Part shown: positions 24,847 through 32,676 of the stretch, in pieces
How positions within the stretch are numbered: the first letter of the stretch is position 1
Layout of the letters: each line of letters starts with the position of its first letter
Origin: Mycolicibacterium sp. BiH015
GTDB lineage: Bacteria; Actinomycetota; Actinomycetes; Mycobacteriales; Mycobacteriaceae
Assembly (NCBI RefSeq): GCF_027706845.1
Contig: NZ_JAQGCZ010000024.1
Location: forward strand, 1 to 41,608
Reading direction: 5' to 3'
DNA: 41,608 bases
Program-made: the position numbers and the translations under genes
The notes under the pieces: model-generated
The model's database searches: none
What the model saw: only the letters and a program-made list of their open reading frames with translations
Told to the model about the DNA's origin: nothing

Positions 24847-27189
24847 TCAGGCGGCGGCGGTCACCGCCTCTGCCGCCGGTTCGAGGGCCTGCGCGACGAT
24901 GTCCGCGACGTCGGTCATCGGCCTGACGTCCAGGGCGTCCAGCACGTCGGTCGGAACATCGTCGAGATCGGCCTCGTTGCGCTGCGGGATGAACACCGTC
25001 GAGAGTCCGGCACGCTGGGCGGCGAGCAGCTTCTGCTTCACCCCGCCGATCGGCAGGACCCGGCCGTTCAGCGTCACCTCGCCCGTCATGCCGACATCAG
25101 AGCGCACCTGACGTCCGGTCGCCATCGAGACCAGCGCGGTCACCATCGTCACGCCGGCCGACGGGCCGTCCTTCGGCACCGCACCCGCGGGCACGTGCAC
25201 GTGGATGCGACGGTCGAGTGTCTGCGGTTCGACGCCGAGTTCGGCAGCGTGCGAGCGGACGTAGGACAGCGCGATCTGCGCCGACTCCTTCATCACGTCG
25301 CCCAGCTGACCGGTCAACTGCAACCCAGCCTCGCCCTCGGTGGCCCCCGCCTCGATGTAGAGGACGTCACCACCGAGGCCCGTGACGGCCAGCCCGGTCG
25401 CCACACCCGGCACCGCCGTGCGTTCCGCCGATTCCGGGGTGAACCGCGGACGGCCTAGGTACTCAACGAGATCCGGCTCGTCGACGACGATGGGCGATGG
25501 ATCCGCGTCGAGCTTGGTCGTCACCTTCCGCAACGCCTTCGCCAACAGCCGCTCGAACTGGCGCACGCCCGGCTCGCGGGTGTAGTCCGCGGCGATCTTG
25601 CGCAGCGCCGCATCCGTCACCGTCACCTCCTCGGACGTCAACGCCGCACGCTCGGACTGCCGGGGCAGCAGGTAATCCCGCGCGATCGCGACCTTGTCGT
25701 CCTCGGTGTAGCCGTCGATCGTGACCAGCTCCATCCGGTCCAACAGCGCCGACGGGATATTCTCGATCACGTTGGCGGTGGCCAGGAACACGACGTCGGA
25801 CAGGTCCAGGTCGAGATCCAGGTAGTGGTCGCGGAACGTGTGGTTCTGCGCCGGATCGAGCACCTCCAGGAGAGCCGCCGACGGGTCACCTCGGTAGTCG
25901 GAGCCGACCTTGTCGATCTCGTCGAGCAGCACAACAGGGTTCATCGACCCCGCTTCGCCGATCGCGCGAACGATGCGGCCGGGCAGCGCACCCACGTAGG
26001 TACGTCGGTGCCCGCGGATTTCCGCCTCGTCGCGCACACCGCCGAGGGCGACACGCACGAACTTGCGGCCCAACGCGCGCGCGACAGACTCTCCCAGTGA
26101 GGTCTTGCCCACACCCGGGGGACCGGCCAGCACCATGACGGCGCCGGAGCCACGACCACCCACGACGGCCATGCCGCGCTGAGCCCGGCGGGCCCGCACC
26201 GCCAGGTATTCGACGATGCGGTCCTTCACGTCGTCGAGTCCGTGGTGATCGGTGTCGAGAATTTCCCTGGCGGCCTTCAGGTCGGTCGAGTCCTCGGTGG
26301 TGACGTTCCACGGGAGGTCCAGCACGGTGTCAAGCCACGTGCGGATCCAGCCACCTTCGGGGCTCTGATCGCTGGACCGTTCCAGCTTGCCGACCTCGCG
26401 CAGTGCCGCCTCGCGCACCTTCTCGGGCAGGTCGGCGGCCTCCACGCGGGCACGGTAGTCAGCTTCACCCTCCTGGCCATCACCACCCAACTCGCCCAGC
26501 TCCTTGCGGATCGCATTGAGCTGCTGGCGAAGCAGGAATTCCTTCTGCTGCTTGTCCATTCCGGCGCGGACGTCCTCGGCGATCTTGTCGGTCACCTCGA
26601 CCTCGGCGAGATGCTCAGCGGTCAGGTCGATCAGCAGACGCAGCCGTGCGGCCACGTCCTCGGTCTCCAGCAGATCGCGCTTCTGGACGTCGGTCAGATA
26701 CGACGCATAGCCGGCCGTGTCCGCCAAGGCAGACGGGTCGGTGATCTTGTTGACCACATCGATGATCTGCCACGCCTCGCGACGCTGGAGCATCGCCAGC
26801 AGCAGCTTCTTGTATTCGGCGGCGAGGGCTCTCGTCTCGTCGGTGACGACCGGGTCGGCGACTTCCTCGATGAGCACCCACAGCGCCGCACCGGGTCCGG
26901 TGGTCCCGGATCCGATATGGGCGCGCTTCTCACCCTTGACGACGACGGCAGCCCCACCTCCGGGGACACGACCGACCTGCACGATCGATGCCAGTACACC
27001 GTAGGTGGGGTACCGGTCGTCGAGCCGCGGCGCGATCAGCAACTTGCCGGATTCGCTGGCTTGCGCGGCATCGACCGCGGCGCGTGCTGCGTCGTCAAGC
27101 TCGATCGGCACCACCATCCCCGGCAGCACGATCGTCTCGCTCGCGAAGAGCACCGGCACAGCGCGCGACGCGATTGTGGGTTCGGGCAT
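24847..27189 (-). CDS. lon: ATP-dependent Lon protease
   Basis: Lon is a cytosolic AAA+ serine protease that degrades misfolded and regulatory proteins. The 780-residue product has an N-terminal LON substrate domain (MPEPTIASRAVPVLFASETIVLPGMVVPIEL onward, to ~200), a coiled region with KQQKEFLLRQQLNAIRKELGE (~220), Walker A AGPPGVGKTSL (~360), Walker B VVLLDEIDKVG (~425) and the C-terminal protease domain with catalytic Ser in KDGPSAGVTM (~677) and Lys in GGVKQKLLAA (~720). AGGAGG four bases before ATG 27189 sets the start; the frame extends 18 bases upstream without support. Lon is patchily distributed in mycobacteria (absent from M. tuberculosis, present in M. smegmatis), which supports a fast-grower. 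A symmetric TTCAACT/AGTTGAA site lies just upstream. Confidence 0.96.
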   Translation of the reverse strand: MPEPTIASRAVPVLFASETIVLPGMVVPIELDDAARAAVDAAQASESGKLLIAPRLDDRYPTYGVLASIVQVGRVPGGGAAVVVKGEKRAHIGSGTTGPGAALWVLIEEVADPVVTDETRALAAEYKKLLLAMLQRREAWQIIDVVNKITDPSALADTAGYASYLTDVQKRDLLETEDVAARLRLLIDLTAEHLAEVEVTDKIAEDVRAGMDKQQKEFLLRQQLNAIRKELGELGGDGQEGEADYRARVEAADLPEKVREAALREVGKLERSSDQSPEGGWIRTWLDTVLDLPWNVTTEDSTDLKAAREILDTDHHGLDDVKDRIVEYLAVRARRAQRGMAVVGGRGSGAVMVLAGPPGVGKTSLGESVARALGRKFVRVALGGVRDEAEIRGHRRTYVGALPGRIVRAIGEAGSMNPVVLLDEIDKVGSDYRGDPSAALLEVLDPAQNHTFRDHYLDLDLDLSDVVFLATANVIENIPSALLDRMELVTIDGYTEDDKVAIARDYLLPRQSERAALTSEEVTVTDAALRKIAADYTREPGVRQFERLLAKALRKVTTKLDADPSPIVVDEPDLVEYLGRPRFTPESAERTAVPGVATGLAVTGLGGDVLYIEAGATEGEAGLQLTGQLGDVMKESAQIALSYVRSHAAELGVEPQTLDRRIHVHVPAGAVPKDGPSAGVTMVTALVSMATGRQVRSDVGMTGEVTLNGRVLPIGGVKQKLLAAQRAGLSTVFIPQRNEADLDDVPTDVLDALDVRPMTDVADIVAQALEPAAEAVTAAA

Positions 27190-27206
27190 CAGACCTCCTG
27201 GTTTCA

Positions 27207-27240
27207 TTCAACTAAAAGTTGAACCTGATGCGCTCAACTC
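27207..27240 (-). promoter_or_regulatory. Operator-like palindrome upstream of lon
   Basis: TTCAACT-AAA-AGTTGAA (27207-27223) is a perfect 7-bp inverted repeat ending ~18 bases upstream of the lon ATG. A third half-site, CTCAACT (27233-27239), lies nine bases beyond; read on the lon strand this gives AGTTGAG-N9-TTCAACT. The arrangement loosely recalls HspR-type HAIR sites (CTTGAGT-N7-ACTCAAG), which control lon in some actinobacteria, but sequence and spacing differ. Confidence 0.5.
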
Positions 27241-27318
27241 TGCGGGAGCGGCCTTTGTTCCCTCAGCCTGTTCGGCTCACAGCGGAATAACCGCCCTCGG
27301 TGGACGGTCATAGCCACC

Positions 27319-28059
27319 GTGACCTCAGATCCGATCACCGGCCAAGTCGTCGCCATCACCGGAGCCAGCAGCGGTATCGGGGAGGCGACGGCGCGCCTGC
27401 TGGCCGCTCGCGGTGCGCGCGTGGTGCTGGGCGCCCGCCGGGCTGACCGCCTCGACACGCTCGCCGACGAGTTGGGCACCGCCGACGTGGCGACCGTCGC
27501 CACCGATGTCTCCGCCGCCGAGGATTCACAGCGACTCGTCGACACCGCGGTCGAGCGGTTCGGCCGACTCGACGTGCTGGTGGCCAACGCCGGGATCAGC
27601 GCGATCGGCCCGCTCGCCGGTCTCGACGTGGCCGGCTGGGACGCGATGATCGACGTCAACCTGCGCGGGGTTCTGTACGGGATCGCCGCGGCCACCCCGG
27701 TGTTCCGCCGCCAGGGTAGGGGCCACTTCGTGACGACGGTGTCGACGGCGGGCCTGAAGATCGTTCCCGACATGGGGGTCTACGCGGCCACGAAGAACGC
27801 GGTGCGCACCGTGATGGAGGCGTTGCGGCAGGAATCGACCGATGGCGTCATCCGCACCACCTCGATCTCGCCGGGATTCGTCAACACCGAACTCGACGGC
27901 TCCATCACTGATCCGGGTCTACGTCAACAGATCCGGTCCTCGATGGACGCGTTCGGCCTCGACCCGGTCGCCGTGGCTCGTGCGATCGCATTCGTCATCG
28001 AGCAGCCGCACGACGTGGAGATCGGCGACCTGACCATCCGACCCACCGTCCAGGGCTGA
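27319..28059 (+). CDS. Short-chain dehydrogenase/reductase
   Basis: This 246-residue classical SDR has the NADP motif TGASSGIGEATARLLAARGA (~residues 14-33), GARRADRL with an Arg pair favouring NADP(H), LVANAGIS near 90, catalytic Ser in VSTAGLKI near 141 and the YxxxK pair in YAATKNA (~155). It is closest to the YdfG/CsgA-like group; its substrate cannot be told. The GTG start 27319 has no Shine-Dalgarno, so a leaderless message is possible. It is divergent from lon across ~130 bp. Confidence 0.9.
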   Translation: MTSDPITGQVVAITGASSGIGEATARLLAARGARVVLGARRADRLDTLADELGTADVATVATDVSAAEDSQRLVDTAVERFGRLDVLVANAGISAIGPLAGLDVAGWDAMIDVNLRGVLYGIAAATPVFRRQGRGHFVTTVSTAGLKIVPDMGVYAATKNAVRTVMEALRQESTDGVIRTTSISPGFVNTELDGSITDPGLRQQIRSSMDAFGLDPVAVARAIAFVIEQPHDVEIGDLTIRPTVQG

Positions 28060-28119
28060 CACCTGCCCATCCGGCACCGGAAGACCGGTTCGGTCGAAGC
28101 CGTTGCGGGACAGCTGAGG

Positions 28120-28212
28120 TCAGGCCGCGGCGCCCTCGGAATCGGCGCACTGGACGCAGTCGGCCGAGTCGATGTCGACGCCGCCGCAGGTGGGGCAGAT
28201 GAAGGGGATCAC
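28120..28212 (-). CDS. 30-residue zinc-ribbon microprotein
   Basis: A GTG at 28212 with GGAG six bases upstream opens a 30-codon reading frame. The peptide has C6-P-T-C9-G-G and C19-V-Q-C22, i.e. two CxxC knuckles nine residues apart, as in a minimal rubredoxin-like zinc ribbon, followed by a short acidic/Ala tail. It is far below usual gene-calling size. The frame is also open upstream (to 28356), but only the part from 28212 has an ordered Cys pattern and a ribosome site. It stands alone between the SDR (convergent) and the antigen 85 terminator. The role is unknown; a metal-binding adaptor is possible. Confidence 0.65.
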   Translation of the reverse strand: MIPFICPTCGGVDIDSADCVQCADSEGAAA

Positions 28213-28335
28213 GGCAGTCTCCAGGGTTGCAGTCCGGCATCGGCGTGGTCGACGCGCCGGTTCGCTCTCTCGGTACCCGGGAGTGGCCCCGCACGAAACG
28301 CGGCGCAGCGCCGTGGTCACACTGTGGTCATTCTT

Positions 28336-28357
28336 TGTGGGGCATCGTTGTCCCACA
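28336..28357 (-). terminator. Second hairpin downstream of the antigen 85 gene
   Basis: TGTGGG (28336-28341) pairs with CCCACA (28352-28357) over a 10-base loop. It lies just beyond the stronger hairpin at 28361-28399 in the direction of antigen 85 transcription. On the minus strand the following bases are A-rich rather than U-rich, so it may be a backup stop or an independent signal. Confidence 0.35.
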
Positions 28358-28360
28358 CAG

Positions 28361-28399
28361 CAGAGGGCCTGCCGCTCGGGGGAAACGGCAGGCTCTCTG
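28361..28399 (-). terminator. Strong 14-bp hairpin after the antigen 85 gene
   Basis: CAGAGGGCCTGCCG (28361-28374) pairs with CGGCAGGCTCTCTG (28386-28399) with a single G-T wobble and an 11-base loop, beginning 12 bases after the antigen 85 stop. It has no T-tract, which is common for mycobacterial terminators. Stem length and position make termination or 3'-end protection likely. Confidence 0.7.
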
Positions 28400-28411
28400 A
28401 GTGCGGTGGGC

Positions 28412-29413
28412 TTACGCGGTGGCCTGAGCCCCCAGGACCCGCTGAATGTCCGGCTTCATCTGCTGCAGCTGCTGTCCCCAGTAGCCCCAGCTGTGCGTTC
28501 CCGCGGTCGGGAAATTGAAGACGCCGTTCGTGCCGCCGGCCGCGATGTAGTTGTCACGGAAGGCGATGTTGGTCCGTAGCGTGAATCCCTCGAGGAACTG
28601 CGCCGCCATCAGGTTCGGGCCGCCACCGGAGTCCAGATCCGACGGGGTGCCGGTGCCGCAGTAGATCCAGATCCGAGTGTTGTTGGCCACCAGCTGATTG
28701 ATGTTGACCATCGGATCGTTGCGCTTCCATGCCGGGTCCGACGACGGGCCCCACATGCTTTCGGCGTTGAACTTGCCCGCGTCGCTCATCGCCAGACCGA
28801 TCAGCATCGGCCACCAGCCCTCCGACGGATTCAGGAAGCCCGAAAGCGAAGCGGCGTAGATGAATTGCTGCGGATGATAGATCGCGTAGGTCAGCGAGGC
28901 GCTGCCTGCCATCGAGAGACCGACGACGGCGTTGCCCGTCCGCGAGACGCCGCGGTTGGCTTCCAGCCACGTGGGCAATTCCTGGGTCAGGAACGTCTCC
29001 CACTTGTAGGTGTAGTTCTGGCCGTTGCCGCGAGAGGGTTGGTACCAGTCGCTGTAAAAGCTGGACTGGCCGCCGACGGGCATGATCGTCGACAGCCCGG
29101 ACTGGTAGAACCACTCGAACGCCGGGGTGTTGATGTCCCAGCCGTTGTAGTCGTCCTGCGCTCGCAGGCCGTCCAGGAGGTACACCGCGTGCGGGCCGCC
29201 GCCTTGGAACTGAATACGGATGTTGCGGTTCATCGAGGGTGAGAACACGTCGAGATACTCGACGGGAAGACCGGGGCGCGAGAACGCCCCGGCAGTCGCC
29301 GAACCCCCCGCGAAGCCGATCAGCCCGGGCAGCGTGGCCGCGGCCAGGGCGGCAGCAGCCACCCGCCGAAGCGCCCTCCGCGTCGTGCCCTGAAACTTCT
29401 CTTTCCACTTCAT
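28412..29413 (-). CDS. Antigen 85 mycolyltransferase (Fbp family)
   Basis: This secreted esterase transfers mycolic acid between trehalose monomycolates and onto arabinogalactan. The 333-residue precursor has a basic n-region (TTRRALRR), a hydrophobic core and an AGA-F cleavage site; the mature protein starts FSRPGLPVEYLDV at residue 45, as in Ag85A/B/C. The catalytic triad is present: Ser167 in GLSMAGS, Glu275 in QFLEGF and His307 in AGTHSWGYW (mature ~123, ~231, ~263, matching family spacing). FEWFYQSGLS is the fibronectin-binding region. ATG 29413 is chosen; in-frame codons to 29458 lack a ribosome site. Which paralogue (fbpA, B or C) cannot be set by eye. Two hairpins follow the gene; the ~249 bp upstream show no gene and no clear motif. 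Confidence 0.95.
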   Translation of the reverse strand: MKWKEKFQGTTRRALRRVAAAALAAATLPGLIGFAGGSATAGAFSRPGLPVEYLDVFSPSMNRNIRIQFQGGGPHAVYLLDGLRAQDDYNGWDINTPAFEWFYQSGLSTIMPVGGQSSFYSDWYQPSRGNGQNYTYKWETFLTQELPTWLEANRGVSRTGNAVVGLSMAGSASLTYAIYHPQQFIYAASLSGFLNPSEGWWPMLIGLAMSDAGKFNAESMWGPSSDPAWKRNDPMVNINQLVANNTRIWIYCGTGTPSDLDSGGGPNLMAAQFLEGFTLRTNIAFRDNYIAAGGTNGVFNFPTAGTHSWGYWGQQLQQMKPDIQRVLGAQATA

Positions 29414-29662
29414 AACGGCAATCCACACCTTTCTCGTCAACGTCCGCCTGGTTCGCAAACATGCCGTCTGGTTTCACGGGTAATGGAACACGCTTGGACA
29501 CCGTGATCAGCGGCCCGACACAGGGATTGGCGGTCGCGGTTGGCTAACGATTGCGACTCGAGGCGGACTCGTCGCCCCCCCGAACCAGCGGTGCTCGGGT
29601 GTCGTGGCCGACCGCACCGGCAGTAGCGTGGACACATCGGCTGCGGAAAGGGGGCGGTGGAG

Positions 29663-30091
29663 ATGACTCACGAGCAACCGTTCGACCTCGATCGCTTCGT
29701 GGCGGCTCAAGAAGGCGTCTACGCGACCGCGCTGGCTGAAATTCGGGCCGGGTCCAAGCGCAGTCATTGGATCTGGTTCATCTTCCCCCAGCTAAGGGGC
29801 CTAGGGCGCAGCCCGACAGCCCAGCGGTTCGGTATCAGATCACTCGACGAGGCACGCGCATACCTCGATCACCCTGTGCTCGGGCCGAGGCTGCGAGAAT
29901 GCGCCGACGTTCTTGCGACGCACGCCGGGCGGTCGGCAACCGACATCCTCGGCTATCCCGACGATCTGAAGGTTCGCTCGTCGATGACGCTGTTCGCGCG
30001 CGCCGCAGACGATGCCGCACCGTTCCGCGCGGTGCTGGACACCTTCTACGGCGGCGACGACGATCCGGTCACGGTGGATCTGCTCAACTGA
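29663..30091 (+). CDS. DUF1810-family protein
   Basis: This protein of ~142 residues begins FDLDRFVAAQEGVYATALAEI. The signature SHWIWFIFPQLRGLGRSPTA (~residues 34-53) and FGIRSLDEARAYLDHPVLG are diagnostic for DUF1810 (calpastatin-like by old annotation). Later it has DDLKVRSSMTLF. The function is unknown; a nucleotide/ADP-ribose-type fold has been suggested for the family, but I cannot confirm it. ATG 29663 or GTG 29657 can start it; both follow a purine-rich AAAGGGGG. It ends 4 bp from the convergent GH13 stop. Confidence 0.88.
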   Translation: MTHEQPFDLDRFVAAQEGVYATALAEIRAGSKRSHWIWFIFPQLRGLGRSPTAQRFGIRSLDEARAYLDHPVLGPRLRECADVLATHAGRSATDILGYPDDLKVRSSMTLFARAADDAAPFRAVLDTFYGGDDDPVTVDLLN

Positions 30092-30095
30092 GTGC

Positions 30096-31397
30096 TCAGC
30101 GCGGCGCCAATATCAGCCAGCCGTGGGGCGGGACTGAGGTCTCGGTGACGATATCGGGAGGCGGGGCGCCCGAACCGGCGACGACTTCAGCGCGCTGCAC
30201 ACCGAGACCGCCGAGGTTCAGCGGGACGATCTCATCTCCGACGTTGAGGGCGACCACCAGGGAGTCGTCGCCGCGACGTGTCGTGTAGACGTACGACGTG
30301 TTGGTCACCGCGAGCGGAGCGGTTCTGGCCGAGTGCAGCCACGGATGCCGGCGCCGCAGACCGATCAGGTGTTGGTGGGACCGGAAGACCTGATGTCCGT
30401 GTTCGCCGACCCCCTCGAAGGGCGTGCCGAACTCGGGGCGAACCGCGTCGTCACCGCCGAACCGCTCCTCTTTGACCCCGCGGTAGGCCACCTCGTCGCC
30501 GGCGTAGATGCTCGGGGTACCACCGGTGGTCAGCAAGATCACGAGTGCGTGCTCGACGTGGTCGGTGTCGGTCAGTTGGCTGGCGATGCGGGTCACATCG
30601 TGGTTGCCGATGAAGGTGAGCGGGACGAAGGTGTCGAGAAACTCGTTGTGCCGCTTCAGCGCCCAGTCCAGCTCGTGGAAGTTGGCGTCGTTGATGCTGC
30701 TCCAGATGGCCTTCCACAGCTCGTACTGGGTGACGGAGTCAAACCCGGAATCACGAACGCGCGCTTCGTAATCGCCGTGAATCACCTCGCCGACGAACCA
30801 CGCCTCCGGATGTCTGTCGCGAACTCGCGGGAGCACCTGTGACCAGAATGTGTCGGGAACGGCGTAGGCAGCGTCGAGTCGCCAGCCGTCGGCTCCGCGG
30901 CCGAGCCAGTGGCTCATCACGTCGACGGTGTAGTCGACGACCTCCGCGCTGCGGTGATTCAGCGCGATGAGGCCGCCGTGCCCCTCGAATGTCGCGAACT
31001 CGTCGCCGCGCCCCCGGAACCACGACCGGTCACCGCCGTCGAGGGCTTCGCGATACCGCGGAAAGCCGGTTCCCACGTGATTGAACACGCCGTCGAGCAG
31101 CACCCGAAGGCCGCGGCGGTGCGCCTCGGCGACGAGGTAGTCGAAGTCCGCGTCGTCGCCGAGGCGGGGGTCGATGCGGTAGTGGTCGACGGTGTCGTAG
31201 CCGTGCGTTTGCGAGGCGAACACCGGCCCCAATGCCAGACCGGAGGCCCCGAGTTCGACTGCGTAGTCGAGCCAGTCCGCGACGCGGCGCAACCGGTGCT
31301 GATCGGCGGTCGGCGCTGGATCGGCAGGAAAGGCTCCGACGAAGCCGAGTGGATAGACCTGCCACCAGATGACGTGTTCGACCCAGCCCGCCGTCAT
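30096..31397 (-). CDS. GH13 alpha-amylase-family glycosidase
   Basis: This 433-residue cytoplasmic (no signal peptide) (beta/alpha)8-barrel enzyme contains the four GH13 regions: DGVFNHVG (I, ~102), GWRLDAAY with nucleophile Asp175 (II), FVGEVIHGD with acid/base Glu204 (III) and FIGNHDVTRI with stabiliser Asp267 (IV). TPSIYAGDE follows near residue 300, and a small C-terminal beta domain ends near residue 430. It should hydrolyse or transfer alpha-glucosidic bonds; absence of a signal points to storage glucan or trehalose-linked sugars rather than external starch. Its ATG overlaps the stop of the upstream deaminase gene by 4 bp (ATGA), so the two are coupled. Confidence 0.92.
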   Translation of the reverse strand: MTAGWVEHVIWWQVYPLGFVGAFPADPAPTADQHRLRRVADWLDYAVELGASGLALGPVFASQTHGYDTVDHYRIDPRLGDDADFDYLVAEAHRRGLRVLLDGVFNHVGTGFPRYREALDGGDRSWFRGRGDEFATFEGHGGLIALNHRSAEVVDYTVDVMSHWLGRGADGWRLDAAYAVPDTFWSQVLPRVRDRHPEAWFVGEVIHGDYEARVRDSGFDSVTQYELWKAIWSSINDANFHELDWALKRHNEFLDTFVPLTFIGNHDVTRIASQLTDTDHVEHALVILLTTGGTPSIYAGDEVAYRGVKEERFGGDDAVRPEFGTPFEGVGEHGHQVFRSHQHLIGLRRRHPWLHSARTAPLAVTNTSYVYTTRRGDDSLVVALNVGDEIVPLNLGGLGVQRAEVVAGSGAPPPDIVTETSVPPHGWLILAPR

Positions 31398-31873
31398 GGA
31401 CGAAATGCCTTTGCGTACAACGCCTTAATCTCCTCCGTCAGTTCGGGCGCCGGTCCGTCGACGACGATGCCGGGAGCGACGGTCGTGATGGGCAACCCGG
31501 CCACGGGGGCGGGCGGGGCATTCCACTCGACAAGCCACTGTGTCAGCTGCGCCGACGAGGCGGCATAGACGACGCGCCCCAGGCCTACCCACGCATGGGC
31601 GGCTGCACACATCGGGCAGTGCTCGCCGGAGGTGTAGACGGTGGATTGAGCGCGGTCAGCAGGGGACAGGTGCTCCACGGCCCACTTCGCGATCGCGAAC
31701 TCCGGGTGGCGGGTGGCGTCGCCGTCCTTGACCCGATTGTGGTCCTCGAAGCGGACTGTGCCCGAGGGGTCGAGCAGCACCGAGCCAAAAGGTTCATCGC
31801 CGTCCTCGAGCGCCCGGCCTGCTAGCTGCACACAGCGCCGCAAGTACCGTAGGTCGACATCGGTGACTGCCAC
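31394..31873 (-). CDS. Cytidine/deoxycytidylate-deaminase-family protein (guanine-deaminase-like)
   Basis: This 159-residue zinc-dependent nucleoside/base deaminase has HPEFA (zinc His56 and catalytic Glu58) and GEHCPMCAAAH (zinc Cys86 and Cys89), and GSVLLDPSG at the N-terminal strand. It resembles tRNA-adenosine/guanine deaminase-like proteins that act on free bases; specificity is not readable. GTG 31873 gives MAVTDVDLRYL. The much longer frame upstream (to 32464) runs antisense to the neighbouring gene and is rejected. It is divergent from the MDMPI-type gene with only 33 bp between starts and overlaps the GH13 start by 4 bp. Confidence 0.88.
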   Translation of the reverse strand: MAVTDVDLRYLRRCVQLAGRALEDGDEPFGSVLLDPSGTVRFEDHNRVKDGDATRHPEFAIAKWAVEHLSPADRAQSTVYTSGEHCPMCAAAHAWVGLGRVVYAASSAQLTQWLVEWNAPPAPVAGLPITTVAPGIVVDGPAPELTEEIKALYAKAFRP

Positions 31874-31906
31874 ACGGCGGAGTCTACGCAGCAGGCAGGA
31901 AGGGAC

Positions 31907-32674
31907 ATGCGCGAGTTCGTATGGCACTGCAACGAGATCGAGGCTCAGGCCGACTTGTTCGCAGATCATCTGGATGGGGCCGACCTGATGACGCCCGTAC
32001 CGTCCTGTCCGGGGTGGACCATCGCACAGCTTGCGTGTCACGTCGAGGCCGGGTTGCGTTGGGCGCGGGAGATCGTCGAGACGCGCGCCGAGTCGCCGCC
32101 GTCGGACACGGAATTGCGCGACCTGTCGGGGCACGGTGGCGAGGATGCGGCAGCGCTGGCGGCGGCGCTGCGCGCTTCTGCGACCGGCCTGGCGGGCGCA
32201 CTGCGCGAAGCGGGGCCGGCCGAGCAGGTGTGGTGCCCGGTGCCCGGCGGCGGCAGCGCATTCTTCGCCCGGCGGTTCGCCCACGAGACGGCGGTGCACA
32301 GGGCCGATGCCGCCCTGGCGCTCGACATCGACTACACGCTGCCGAACTTCCTCGCCGTCGACGGGGTGCAGGAGTGGCTCGAATTGGGCTGTATGCCCTT
32401 TCATTTCGAGGTGCATCCGTGGATGCGGGAGCTGCTGGGGCCCGGACGCACCATCGGTCTGCACACCACCGACACCAACGACGACTGGCTACTGGACTTC
32501 ACGGGCGACACGCTGGCGTGGCGCCGAGGGCCCGAACAAACCGCTGCGGAGTTACGTGGTCCGGTCACCGATGTGCTGCTTGTGCTTTATCGCCGCAGGC
32601 CCGTGTCGACGGTGCAGATCCGTGGCGACGCCGAGCTGGTCGACTTCTGGTTGGAACGGGTCGCGTTCGGCTGA
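31907..32674 (+). CDS. Maleylpyruvate-isomerase-type mycothiol-dependent protein
   Basis: This 255-residue protein has a DinB-like four-helix N-terminal domain with the typical PVPSCPGWTIAQLACHVEAGLRWA (~residues 30-53; metal His in ACHVE) and RRFAHETAVHRADA (~125), whose His residues complete the divalent metal site. The C-terminal MDMPI_C-like domain starts near residue 155 and ends in DAELVDFWLERVAFG. Family members use mycothiol as cofactor for isomerisation or conjugation. The substrate is unknown. AGGAAGG lies just upstream of the ATG. It converges on the TPR gene with a 2-bp gap. Confidence 0.9.
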   Translation: MREFVWHCNEIEAQADLFADHLDGADLMTPVPSCPGWTIAQLACHVEAGLRWAREIVETRAESPPSDTELRDLSGHGGEDAAALAAALRASATGLAGALREAGPAEQVWCPVPGGGSAFFARRFAHETAVHRADAALALDIDYTLPNFLAVDGVQEWLELGCMPFHFEVHPWMRELLGPGRTIGLHTTDTNDDWLLDFTGDTLAWRRGPEQTAAELRGPVTDVLLVLYRRRPVSTVQIRGDAELVDFWLERVAFG

Positions 32675-32676
32675 TC

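Noticed and set aside
31874..32464. N-terminal extension of the deaminase
   Set aside because: It is antisense to the MDMPI-type gene and lacks a domain; GTG 31873 gives the family start.
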